Of a stretch of DNA of 15,942 nt, positions 1-6,112 are shown piece after piece. Source of the stretch: DATFVJ01 sp035517695. Lineage in GTDB: Bacteria > Actinomycetota > Actinomycetes > Streptosporangiales > Streptosporangiaceae. A program made the position numbers and the translations under genes. Each line of letters opens with the position of its first letter. The first letter of the stretch is position 1. The notes under the pieces are model-generated. The model saw only the letters and a program-made list of their open reading frames with translations, searched no databases and was not told the DNA's origin. The DNA lies in assembly GCA_035517695.1 (NCBI GenBank), contig DATIYI010000005.1, forward strand, positions 1 to 15,942, written 5' to 3'.

Positions 1-93
1 TTCGGCGTTCCGGGCGGCGTCGGCTAGCCGCAGACCGAACGGTTTCTCGCGCTCAGCGACGGACCTGCCAACGGCATCCGAAAACTTATCCAT
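1..93 (-). CDS. Possible 5' end of an unknown protein leaving the left edge
   Basis: On the minus strand an ATG at 93-91 opens a reading frame of 31 codons that reaches the window edge without a stop. It reads MDKFSDAVGRSVAEREKPFG and then LRLADAARNAE. The composition (charged, amphipathic, natural-looking) is compatible with a real N terminus, but there is no clear Shine-Dalgarno sequence before the ATG. A plus-strand frame is also open from base 2 to about 168. I do not recognise the protein. Treat it as a candidate only. Confidence 0.25.
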   Translation of the reverse strand, partial: MDKFSDAVGRSVAEREKPFGLRLADAARNAE

Positions 94-322
94 TCCGAGA
101 ACTCAAGTTCCGACACTGGGTCAGTTTCACGTGCCGCCGACAGGACCCGCCTGCGCTATGGCCACGTGAGCGGGCCGACGTACCGCTCATAGTGCGTACC
201 CGCAGGAGAGGTCCGATGCCGTCAGGGGCTGTCGTGGGCTGACTGGGCCGAAAAGACGACACTCTATGGGCTGGACGCCTGGCCTGCCATCGGCGGCCAC
301 GATCTGGCGCTAGCCTTGCCAG

Positions 323-787
323 GTGGCTGGCGGCCGGATCGAGCAGCGCCTCCGGTTGCGTGCCGAGCCGCCGCTGTCGGAGGCGGCTGTCCTGGTCCGG
401 GGCGGCCCTGACACGCAGGACAAGCTGGCCCGCCATGCCCGCCGGACCGCCCGCGCCTGGTCGCTCGACGGCCAGCCGCTGCTGGGCATCTCGGTCTTCG
501 CCGTCTTGGACATCCCGCTCGACGAGCTGCTGAGCGCCCGCTTCGCCACCTACCGCATGATCCACATGCCGGCAGCCGCCTGGTTGCGCGACCGTGGCTT
601 CGAGCTGCTGCCGACGGGGTTGCGGCCGCACTACACCGTTCGCCTCCGCCGGGCCGACAGCATCGAGCTCGACGAGTTGCTGGCCGCGCTCGGGCCTCCG
701 GTGGCCAACGTTCAGTACGCTAGGAGCACGATCTGGCGAGAGGAGGGCCGTGATGTACCGCGTCGACATCACCGCCGATCTCAATGA
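323..787 (+). CDS. Conserved-looking hypothetical protein, first gene of an overlapping pair
   Basis: A 154-residue soluble protein with no signal peptide or membrane segment. The start is the first possible one (GTG) after an in-frame TAG at 311-313, and its ribosome binding site is poor, so the true N terminus is uncertain. The core, residues about 10-133, looks like genuine protein: RLRLRAEPPLSE, then AWSLDGQPLLGISVF (46-60), then the FATYRMIHMPAAAWLRDRGF segment (74-93) and LLPTGLRPHYTVRLR (95-109). The last 20 residues are Arg/His-rich and overlap the start of the next gene, so a family member would probably end near residue 133. From memory, similar pairs occur in actinomycete genomes, often on mobile elements; I cannot verify this and know no function. 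The 38-base overlap with the next gene suggests co-expression. A toxin/antitoxin-like or element-maintenance role is only a guess from size, pairing and location beside an att site. Confidence 0.6.
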   Translation: MAGGRIEQRLRLRAEPPLSEAAVLVRGGPDTQDKLARHARRTARAWSLDGQPLLGISVFAVLDIPLDELLSARFATYRMIHMPAAAWLRDRGFELLPTGLRPHYTVRLRRADSIELDELLAALGPPVANVQYARSTIWREEGRDVPRRHHRRSQ

Positions 788-1010
788 CGAGGATGAGACC
801 GGCTACCTCTGGACCTTCCTGGACGAGGCCCGCGATCCCGGCCAGATCACGCCAGGTGCCCTCGTCGTCGCTGGAGACGAAGACACTGCTGCCGTGTGCC
901 AGGTTGTCGACCTTGCGCCCGCGGGCGATGGCACGATTGTGCACCTGAGGTTGCTTCCCGGGCTGGTCGATGACTACCGGCAGCTCGTGGAACGGGCGCT
1001 GGCAAGCTAG
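753..1010 (+). CDS. Small acidic hypothetical protein, second gene of the pair
   Basis: 85 residues, acidic and soluble, starting MYRVDITADLNDEDETGYLW. A strong GAGGAGGG ribosome binding site at 739-746 precedes GTG (750) and ATG (753). ATG is preferred for spacing, although GTG is possible. The protein continues TFLDEARDPGQITPGALVVAG (with internal D/E-rich turns) and ends in a Leu-rich segment, RLLPGLVDDYRQLVERALAS. The alternation of beta-strand-like and turn segments (GALVVAGDEDTAAVCQVV, DGTIVHLRLLPG) suggests a small beta-barrel or swapped-strand fold that reports a property such as 'value/validity', but no family is recognised. It overlaps the upstream gene by 35-38 bases, so translation is probably coupled. 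The stop is followed by about 220 bases without a gene up to the tRNA-derived att core, which places this pair at the edge of the integrative element. Confidence 0.65.
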   Translation: MYRVDITADLNDEDETGYLWTFLDEARDPGQITPGALVVAGDEDTAAVCQVVDLAPAGDGTIVHLRLLPGLVDDYRQLVERALAS

Positions 1011-1233
1011 CGGCCCAGCCCGGGATAGGCTCCGCCCCAGTTCGGCTGCCTGTTGGTCACACGTTCCCCAACGCAGACACTGCACGCAACAGCCGCTGTC
1101 AGAGCGCCGATCGGCGTATTTCCACGCTCACCGGCACTACCCGTGTCCTGGGCTGCTAGCCGCGCCCTATACGCGCCCGGGTACGACATCTGAGAGCACG
1201 TTTTCGCTGGTCAGGTACGTACACGGCAACGGA
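1011..1233. other. Non-coding stretch left of the att core
   Basis: No reading frame here has convincing protein character. The only visible structure is a GTACGTAC palindrome at about 1215-1222 just before the tRNA-derived core. The 5' half of tRNA-Arg (acceptor GCCCCCG and D-arm) is not present, although it would be expected if this were the intact host tRNA gene. Confidence 0.5.
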
Positions 1234-1275
1234 CTCCGGAGCCGTGAGCGCAGGTTCGAATCCTGCCGGGGGCAC
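1234..1275 (+). other. att core: 3' half of tRNA-Arg(CCG)
   Basis: The sequence contains the anticodon loop CTCCGGA (1234-1240, anticodon CCG), the 3' anticodon stem GCCGT, a short variable loop, the T stem-loop GCAGG-TTCGAAT-CCTGC (1250-1266), the acceptor 3' strand CGGGGGC (1267-1273) and discriminator A (1274). The matching 5' acceptor strand GCCCCCG and the D-arm are absent upstream, and base A1233 breaks the anticodon stem exactly where the tRNA similarity begins. This is the classic pattern of an attachment site for a tyrosine recombinase that integrates into the 3' end of a tRNA gene. An integrase remnant lies 146 bp to the right and its gene ends facing this site. Confidence 0.75.
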
Positions 1276-1287
1276 TGCCGGGGGCAC
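1264..1287 (+). repeat. Tandem 12-bp repeat of the tRNA 3' terminus
   Basis: TGCCGGGGGCAC occurs twice back to back, at 1264-1275 and 1276-1287. The first copy is the end of the tRNA-Arg T-arm and acceptor stem; the second is an exact extra copy followed by CC. Duplicated tRNA tails of this kind can arise by repeated integration/excision or by replication slippage within an att site. Confidence 0.8.
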
Positions 1288-1395
1288 CCTGTATCAACTA
1301 GCAAACTACCGCCTCTGGCCTGGGCGGACATTCGCCGAGCGTGATCATGTGATGTGCCGCTAAGAGCCGCCAATTGCGCCCGTGCGCCATGCTTT

Positions 1396-1416
1396 GTGGA
1401 CCAGGCGTGGACCAGG
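1396..1416 (+). repeat. 10-bp direct repeat, possible integrase arm sites
   Basis: GTGGACCAGG occurs at 1396-1405 and 1407-1416, one helical turn apart (11-bp period), between the end of the integrase gene and the att core. Helically phased direct repeats next to attP are typical arm-type binding sites of tyrosine recombinases. The position fits that role; binding is inferred. Confidence 0.5.
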
Positions 1417-1420
1417 TTCC

Positions 1421-2212
1421 TCACACCAGACCACCGCCGAGCGCCTCGTCAATGCGTTCGAACCAGACCCGATCGCGGCCTTCGATGCACTTGGCGTAGA
1501 TGGTCAGCAGGACTTCAACGCTGTGCCCGGCCCACTCCGCTACCTGCGTCGCTGGGACACCCGCGTTGAGCCGTAGCGAGACCCCGCCGTGGCGCAGATC
1601 GTAGGGGCGCCGGGCGAGCGGCGAGGCAATCTGGGCTGGCGTCAGTGCCAGCGCTCGGGCCTGCTGCCAGACGTACCGATAAGCCCAGGGGTAGAGCACT
1701 CCCCCGTTCTCGCTGCGGAACAGTCCGCCGTCCGGTGCGTGACCGTAACGGGCAATGTGAGCGTGCAGCATGGCGACCAGTTCGCCGGGAATGGGAACGA
1801 TGCGGATGGCGCGGCCAGGGCGGTTCTTGAGGCCCCGGTCCTCGTGACGGTCTCCGGTATCAGTCCATTGCTTGCCGACCACAGGCTTGGTTCGGTGAAG
1901 TTCAAGACGGCCCCACCCGTTATTGGGCAAGAAGCAATCCTCAACGCATAGCCCGAGTGCTTCGGATGGGCGGAGCATGGCGAAGTACAGGCAGGCGAAG
2001 AACGCAACGAGCCGTTCCCCTCGCCGGGGACCGACGTAGCTTACGGCCGCAAGTAGCTCGCGGATCTTTTCCGGCGAGGCCACGACGCGGGGGTTGACCT
2101 CTGCCACGACTGAATCAGGTGCTTCCCAGTCGGTTGTGCCGAGCGGGTTTTCCGGTAGCCGTTTCTCGCGGACCGCATATTTGACCACGTTGTGCCTGCG
2201 GCTCCCGGCCAT
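1421..2212 (-). CDS. Tyrosine recombinase/phage-type integrase, N-terminally truncated (probably inactive)
   Basis: A 263-residue catalytic half of a site-specific integrase of the actinomycete integrative-element type. The catalytic signature is visible: Arg81 in FAMLRPSEAL, Arg207-His208 in PYDLRHGGVS (Tyr replaces the first His of the usual HxLRH), His230 in AEWAGHS and nucleophile Tyr239 in TIYAKC. Full-length relatives are about 380-450 residues and begin with an Arm-binding domain and a SAM-like core-binding domain. Here only the last part of the core-binding domain remains (HNVVKYAVREKRLPENP, residues 7-23). The assigned ATG has no ribosome binding site. A further piece of the same protein lies just upstream in another frame (2200-2280), so an internal deletion of roughly 100 codons has destroyed the gene. 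The gene reads toward the tRNA-derived att core, the usual int-attP arrangement. The catalytic domain alone is unlikely to recombine DNA. Confidence 0.85.
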   Translation of the reverse strand: MAGSRRHNVVKYAVREKRLPENPLGTTDWEAPDSVVAEVNPRVVASPEKIRELLAAVSYVGPRRGERLVAFFACLYFAMLRPSEALGLCVEDCFLPNNGWGRLELHRTKPVVGKQWTDTGDRHEDRGLKNRPGRAIRIVPIPGELVAMLHAHIARYGHAPDGGLFRSENGGVLYPWAYRYVWQQARALALTPAQIASPLARRPYDLRHGGVSLRLNAGVPATQVAEWAGHSVEVLLTIYAKCIEGRDRVWFERIDEALGGGLV

Positions 2213-2280
2213 TTCATGTCGATGTAGTCGAGGGCATGCTGATACCAGGTGACTGACTCGGCATCACCTCCCGGGCCGCG
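2200..2280 (-). pseudogene. N-terminal remnant of the same integrase, frameshifted
   Basis: The minus-strand frame open from 2280 reads DAESVTWYQHALDYIDMKWP and then GA. This resembles the beginning of the core-binding domain in this integrase family (aromatic-xx-HA-xx-Y-D-xKWP pattern). An in-frame TAG at 2283-2281 precedes it, and the frame continues into nonsense where the main integrase frame takes over. It supports the view that the integrase is a deletion-damaged pseudogene rather than a natural short form. Confidence 0.55.
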
Positions 2281-2355
2281 CTACGCGACGCGCTAGCCGC
2301 CCTGCCCCAGTGCGCTCCGGCCAGGACCGCAGCCAGTTCTGACCTCAAAGAACCG

Positions 2356-2400
2356 CCCCGTCTGCCTGGAAGCAGCCCACGCGCTGGCAGGGGCACGGGG
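2356..2400 (-). terminator. Imperfect hairpin downstream of the hydrolase gene
   Basis: CCCCGT-CTGCC (2356-2366) can pair with GGCAG-gggc-ACGGGG (2386-2400), giving an 11-bp stem with a four-base bulge and a 19-base loop. It lies 22 bases past the stop of the minus-strand hydrolase. There is no T-tract, so it is only a candidate terminator. Confidence 0.3.
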
Positions 2401-2421
2401 GACGCGTGGCCACGGGGCCGG

Positions 2422-3246
2422 TCAGGACCGGATGAAGGCCAGCAGGTCAGCGTTGATTGTCGCGGCCTGGGTGGTCGGCATGCCGTGGGGGAATCCGTGG
2501 TATGTCTTCAGCGTCCCGTTCGGCAGCAGCTGCGCGGACAGCGGGCCGGAGTCGGCGTAGGGAACGATCTGGTCGTCGTCGCCGTGCATCACCAGGGCCG
2601 GCACCGTGATCTTCTTGAGGTCCTCGGTGAAATCGGTCTGGGAGAAGGCAACGATGCCGTCGTAGTGTGCCTTCGCGCCGCCCATCATTCCCTGCCGCCA
2701 CCAGTTCGCGATGATCGCCTCGGAGGGTTTGGCGCCGGGCCGGTTGAAGCCGTAGAAGGGGCCCGACGGCAGCGCCCGGTAGAACTCGGACCGGTTGGCG
2801 GCCAGCTGGGCCTGCAGGTCGTCGAAGACGCTCTTGGGCAGGCCGCCGGGGTTAGCACCGGTCTGCACCATCAGCGGCGGCACCGAACTGATCAGTACCG
2901 CCTTCGCCACGCGGCTCTGGCCGTGCCGGGCGATGTAGTGCACGACTTCGCCGCCACCGGTGGAGTGCCCGACATGGACCGCGTCATGGAGATCGAGATG
3001 GGCAGTCACCGCGGCCAGGTCGTCGGCGTAGTGGTCCATGTCATGACCGTCACTGGTCTGCGTGGAACGCCCGTGCCCGCGCCGGTCATGGGCGATGACC
3101 CGGTAGCCGTGGAGCAGGAAGAACAGCATCTGGGTGTCCCAGTCGTCGGCCGACAGCGGCCAGCCGTGGCTGAAGACGATCGGCTGCCCCGAGCCCCAGT
3201 CCTTGTAGAAGATCTCCGTGCCGTCGGTTGTCGTGACGGTACCCAT
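2422..3246 (-). CDS. Alpha/beta hydrolase, cofactor-free (non-heme) chloroperoxidase type
   Basis: A 274-residue cytosolic alpha/beta hydrolase of the non-heme chloroperoxidase/perhydrolase group. The catalytic triad is Ser95 in GHSTGGG, Asp225 in MHGDDDQIVP and His254 in HGFPHGM. The oxyanion region HGWPLSADDW (27-36) and the conserved HDRRGHGRS segment (53-61) are also present. These enzymes hydrolyse esters or lactones and can perhydrolyse acids to peracids, the source of apparent haloperoxidase activity; the physiological substrate is usually unknown. The length matches the family. The start at 3246 (MGTVTTTDGTEIFYKDWG) is chosen because GGAGG lies eight bases upstream; an upstream in-frame start would add 14 residues with no family character. 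The gene stands alone, followed by a hairpin, and sits in a block of stress-related genes. Confidence 0.92.
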   Translation of the reverse strand: MGTVTTTDGTEIFYKDWGSGQPIVFSHGWPLSADDWDTQMLFFLLHGYRVIAHDRRGHGRSTQTSDGHDMDHYADDLAAVTAHLDLHDAVHVGHSTGGGEVVHYIARHGQSRVAKAVLISSVPPLMVQTGANPGGLPKSVFDDLQAQLAANRSEFYRALPSGPFYGFNRPGAKPSEAIIANWWRQGMMGGAKAHYDGIVAFSQTDFTEDLKKITVPALVMHGDDDQIVPYADSGPLSAQLLPNGTLKTYHGFPHGMPTTQAATINADLLAFIRS

Positions 3247-3390
3247 GCGCTGCCTCCGTTGGTCTGGCGTTGCCGACCGGTCCCCCACTGGAGCGTAACC
3301 ATCGCTCTGTCAGCACCCCCAGGCCACCCCGCCGCCGCGGTGAACCCCGCGGGAACGGCACCCGATCCAGAACGTGACCGGCTACGCGGC

Positions 3391-3636
3391 TCACACTTTG
3401 GCGGCACCTGTCAGCGCCTTGTCGACTCCTTCTTCGGTCGTCGGCTCGCTCACCGCGATGAGTCCCGCCTGGTTGGCGGTGAGCTCCTCTGCTGCCTCAT
3501 GGAGCTCTTTGCGCGGCAGCGTCCCGCCCCCAAACCACTCGGGGATGACCCGGACGCGCGGGCGGTCCATCCGTTTGGCAATGTGAGGTTTGCCGTTCTC
3601 CTTATCGATCACCGCCGCGTCGTACTTGCCGATCAT
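3391..3636 (-). CDS. Truncated DUF1269-like protein
   Basis: An 81-residue soluble fragment, MIGKYDAAVIDKENGKPHIA followed by KRMDRPRVRVIPEWFGGGTLPRKEL and ELTANQAGLIAVSEPTTEEG. In related actinomycete proteins as I remember them, this block is preceded by an N-terminal strand-helix segment (as in residues 1-36 of the 6113-6661 protein) and followed by a basic/acidic C-terminal helix. Both ends are missing here: upstream the frame is open only for VDE before unrelated sequence, and the frame stops directly after GAAKV. GGGGAG nine bases before the ATG could still allow translation. It is most likely a degraded gene; a functional short form is possible. It keeps the IGKYDAAV core that corresponds to GDTYDAAV in the full-length gene. 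Confidence 0.6.
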   Translation of the reverse strand: MIGKYDAAVIDKENGKPHIAKRMDRPRVRVIPEWFGGGTLPRKELHEAAEELTANQAGLIAVSEPTTEEGVDKALTGAAKV

Positions 3637-3793
3637 CTCGTCAACTCCCCCAGTCGCGGCCCGCTCTGCAGGTCATCACCAGGGAGGTCTGGCAGGCCAC
3701 CGCACCGGGTGGGACACTCAGCAGCGAGCCCGGGCCAGGCCCGCTGCCCCCCGACCCCACTGAGCACACACCTCTCGTGGAAGGAAGCTGAAA

Positions 3794-4378
3794 ATGAGCC
3801 TCAATCAAGATGCCGTCGATCAACGCGTCCGCGGCGCCCGGGCGGGCCTTTGGCGGCTGGCGGGCCCCTGGTGGCTGATGCTGGTGACCGGCATCGCATG
3901 GCTGATCATCTCCGTGATGGTGCTGCGGTTCCGGCTCAGCTCGATCACCACCGTGGGCGTGCTCATCGGTGTGATCTTCCTGCTGGCCATGTTCAACGAA
4001 TTCCTGCTCGCCTCGGTCCGCGTCGTCTGGCGGTGGGCACACGTCCTGCTGGGCGTCCTGTTCGCGGTGGGCGCGATCTGGGCGTTCGCGAACCCGATCA
4101 ACGCCTTCTGGGCGCTGGCCTCGGTGCTGGGACTGCTGCTCATCTTCCAGGGCACGCTCGACATCATCAGCTCTATCGCGGCCAGGGAGATCAGCGGCAC
4201 CTGGTGGCTCGGCCTGGTGGCCGGCATCCTGTTGATCCTGCTCGGCTTCTGGGCCTCCCAGCAGATGTTTCCCGCCCGCGCGGCGCTGCTGCTGCTGTGG
4301 GTGGGGTTCTTCGCCTTGTTCCGCGGCATCTCCGAGATCGTCATCGCGTTCGAGCTCCGGAGCCGCCAGCACGCCTAG
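3794..4378 (+). CDS. HdeD-family (DUF308) membrane protein
   Basis: 194 residues with about six hydrophobic helices (roughly 26-46, 52-74, 83-100, 104-124, 138-157 and 162-186), arranged as three helix pairs typical of the HdeD/DUF308 family. A short charged cytoplasmic N terminus carries RVRGARAGLWRLAGPWW. Recognisable features include NPINAFWALASVLGLLLIFQ and FALFRGISEIVIAFELR near the end. In E. coli HdeD belongs to an acid-resistance island; in actinomycetes the role is unknown, presumably envelope stress. GGAAGGAAG lies just before the ATG. This is the first gene of a three-gene operon: the stop codon TAG overlaps the ribosome binding site of the next gene (gap 11 bases). Confidence 0.9.
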   Translation: MSLNQDAVDQRVRGARAGLWRLAGPWWLMLVTGIAWLIISVMVLRFRLSSITTVGVLIGVIFLLAMFNEFLLASVRVVWRWAHVLLGVLFAVGAIWAFANPINAFWALASVLGLLLIFQGTLDIISSIAAREISGTWWLGLVAGILLILLGFWASQQMFPARAALLLLWVGFFALFRGISEIVIAFELRSRQHA

Positions 4379-4389
4379 AGGTAAACAGC

Positions 4390-4905
4390 ATGAAGTGGCG
4401 TCCGATCGTCATCGCCGGGCTGGCCGTCGCCACCGTCGCGGGCCTGGTCATCTGGCTCCAGCACGCGCGGCTGTTCGGTCACTGGGTTCAGGTGCACACC
4501 GGCACCATCAACGAGCCCGGGCCCTACTACGGGTTCTGGTCTGGATTCGGCTCTGACCTTGAAGAGTTCGGCATTCTCGGCGCGATCGGCGCAGGCATCT
4601 ACTCGCTGGTGCGCAAGTACAACTGTCACGAACCAGGCTGCTGGCGGATCGGCAACCACCCGGCGGCCGGCGGCCAGTTCAACCTGTGTTATCGCCACCA
4701 CCCGGACTTCCGGGGCAAGAAGCCCACTCATGAGGTCATCGAGCGCCTGCACCGCGAGCATCTGGAACGCCAGGCGGCCATCCACACCAAGCTAAATGAA
4801 ATCCATCACCACCTGACCGCTACGCCGGCCGCCGCTGACGACAGGAACGGCCCCGGCCCGCCCGCTCACGACGCCCAGGCGGCCGGGGACCGCCAGACCG
4901 GGTAG
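4390..4905 (+). CDS. Small membrane protein with Cys/His-rich cytoplasmic motif
   Basis: 171 residues. There is one hydrophobic helix at about 5-24 and a second, weaker one at about 60-75 (FGILGAIGAGIYSLV). A cluster of potential metal ligands follows immediately: Cys79, His80, Cys84, His90, Cys100, His103 and His104 (pattern CHEPGCWRIGNHP-x9-CYRHHP). A coiled, His-rich tail contains HEVIERLHREHLERQ (114-128). Similar CxxxxC-W-R-x-x-x-HP proteins are, as I recall, common in actinomycetes and some actinophages, with no known function; the motif suggests a zinc or iron site on the cytoplasmic face. The start at ATG 4390 is supported by AGAGG nine bases upstream. The gene lies between the HdeD-like and flippase-like genes with gaps of 11 and 18 bases, so it is almost certainly co-transcribed. 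Confidence 0.8.
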   Translation: MKWRPIVIAGLAVATVAGLVIWLQHARLFGHWVQVHTGTINEPGPYYGFWSGFGSDLEEFGILGAIGAGIYSLVRKYNCHEPGCWRIGNHPAAGGQFNLCYRHHPDFRGKKPTHEVIERLHREHLERQAAIHTKLNEIHHHLTATPAAADDRNGPGPPAHDAQAAGDRQTG

Positions 4906-4923
4906 AGCGCAGGCCGTCAACAC

Positions 4924-5994
4924 GTGACCAGCCCATCGACCCGCCAGGCCGGGAGCCAGCGGCGGCCGGTGACGCGGTGGATCGTGCGCGGCGTGCTGTT
5001 CGTGGCGCTGGCGGCGGGCGTGTTCGGCCTGCTGCCGCGGCTGGGCGGGCTGACGCACGACGCCGCAGGCCTTCGTCACGCCCGCCCGGTCTTCGTGGCG
5101 GCGGCGGTCGTGGCCCAGGCGGTGTCGCTCGCGTGCTACGCCTTGCTGTACCGGCGGGTGCTCGCGTCGCTCGGCGCCCGGCTGCGGTTCCGGCTGGCGG
5201 CCGAGGTCACGATGGCCTCCTTCCTGGTCAGTCACGTCACCCCGTTCGGATCGGCGACCGGCACCCTGCTGAACGTGAGCACGCTGGAGGCGGAGGGCGT
5301 TGCCGCGTCCACCACCGGTGAGGCGATCGGGCTGACGAGCCTGGTGTCCACGGTCGCCCTGATCGCGCTGTTCGGGACCGGGCTGGTGGCGACGGCCGGC
5401 CGGCACGTCTCCGCGACGTACCTCAGGATTGCGGGCATCGCCCTCGTGCTGGTCGTGCTGGTGCTGGGGATCGCACTCCTGGTGGGCGCGCACCCCAGCA
5501 TCGCCGAGCGGGCGGCGCGGCGGGTGGCCGGCTGGGCGCGGCATGTCCGGCGGAGCATCGACCCGGACAAGGTGGCCCAGGCCAGCGGGCGACTCGTGCG
5601 GCTCGCCCGGTCCGCGCTGACCGGACGGGCATTCGCCGAAAGCTACGGTTTCGCCTCGGCCGATCTGCTCTTCGATCTGCTCTCGCTCGACCTGATGTTC
5701 CTGGCCTTCCGGTACCAGCCCGGCTTCGGCCCCCTGGCGGTGGCCTACGCGGCGGCTAACATCGCCAGCGCCATCCCAGTCACGCCCGGCGGGCTGGGCG
5801 TCATCGAGGTGACGCTGGTGGCCATCACCGTCGGTTTCGGGGCGCCCCGGGCCACGGCGGTCCTCGCCGTGCTCGGCTACCGGCTCGTGAACTACTGGCT
5901 CCCGCTGCTGCCCGGGGCCGTGGCCTACCTTCGCCTGCGGCTGAGCCTGAAAGCGGCGGGCAAGGCGAGATCCCCGGCACCGCCTGCGGGGTGA
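4924..5994 (+). CDS. Lysylphosphatidylglycerol synthase TM-region/YbhN-type (UPF0104) flippase-like protein
   Basis: 356 residues, polytopic (about 8 helices). Family motifs are visible: VTPFGSATGTLLN (105-117), IPVTPGGLGVIE (284-295) and GYRLVNYWLPLLPGA (318-332). This is the membrane domain also found in MprF, where it moves aminoacylated lipids; stand-alone members (YbhN and mycobacterial relatives) have no proven substrate and are inferred to handle lipids or lipid-linked molecules. There is no C-terminal GNAT-like synthetase domain, so this protein cannot itself aminoacylate lipid. The GTG start has a weak ribosome binding site, consistent with translational coupling to the preceding gene 18 bases upstream. 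The basic C terminus is probably cytoplasmic. It is the last gene of the operon; a strong hairpin follows. Confidence 0.9.
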   Translation: MTSPSTRQAGSQRRPVTRWIVRGVLFVALAAGVFGLLPRLGGLTHDAAGLRHARPVFVAAAVVAQAVSLACYALLYRRVLASLGARLRFRLAAEVTMASFLVSHVTPFGSATGTLLNVSTLEAEGVAASTTGEAIGLTSLVSTVALIALFGTGLVATAGRHVSATYLRIAGIALVLVVLVLGIALLVGAHPSIAERAARRVAGWARHVRRSIDPDKVAQASGRLVRLARSALTGRAFAESYGFASADLLFDLLSLDLMFLAFRYQPGFGPLAVAYAAANIASAIPVTPGGLGVIEVTLVAITVGFGAPRATAVLAVLGYRLVNYWLPLLPGAVAYLRLRLSLKAAGKARSPAPPAG

Positions 5995-6058
5995 CCCAGA
6001 AGCTGGCCGCTGTGCCGATCAGCGGACGACGAAGGCCGTCTGGCCAGGTGTGCGCGGC

Positions 6059-6094
6059 TGCCTCCGGGCTGCGCTGGCCGGCGGCCCGGAGGTA
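6059..6094. terminator. Hairpin between convergent genes, likely bidirectional terminator
   Basis: CCTCCGGGC (6061-6069) pairs perfectly with GCCCGGAGG (6084-6092), extendable by G-T and T-A pairs on the outside, around a 14-base GC-rich loop. It lies between the 3' ends of the plus-strand flippase-like gene (ends 5994) and the minus-strand DUF1269-like gene (ends 6113). No T-tract, as is common in actinomycetes. Confidence 0.6.
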
Positions 6095-6112
6095 GAACAC
6101 CCGTGACCTGGA

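Noticed and set aside
86..784. 232-codon minus-strand reading frame at the left end
   Set aside because: Arg/Gln-rich composition and exact antisense of the better-looking plus-strand pair; a shadow of the GC-biased coding strand.
1201..1275. Complete tRNA gene
   Set aside because: The 5' acceptor strand and D-arm are absent; only the 3' half is present.
3641..4372. 243-codon minus-strand frame opposite the HdeD-like gene
   Set aside because: Low-complexity Gln/Asp/His-rich translation typical of antisense to a membrane protein gene in high-GC DNA.
2485..4389. Long plus-strand open frame reaching from the hydrolase region into the small membrane protein
   Set aside because: It is antisense to the hydrolase and out of frame with the HdeD-like gene; only the part from 4390 onward has protein character and a ribosome binding site.
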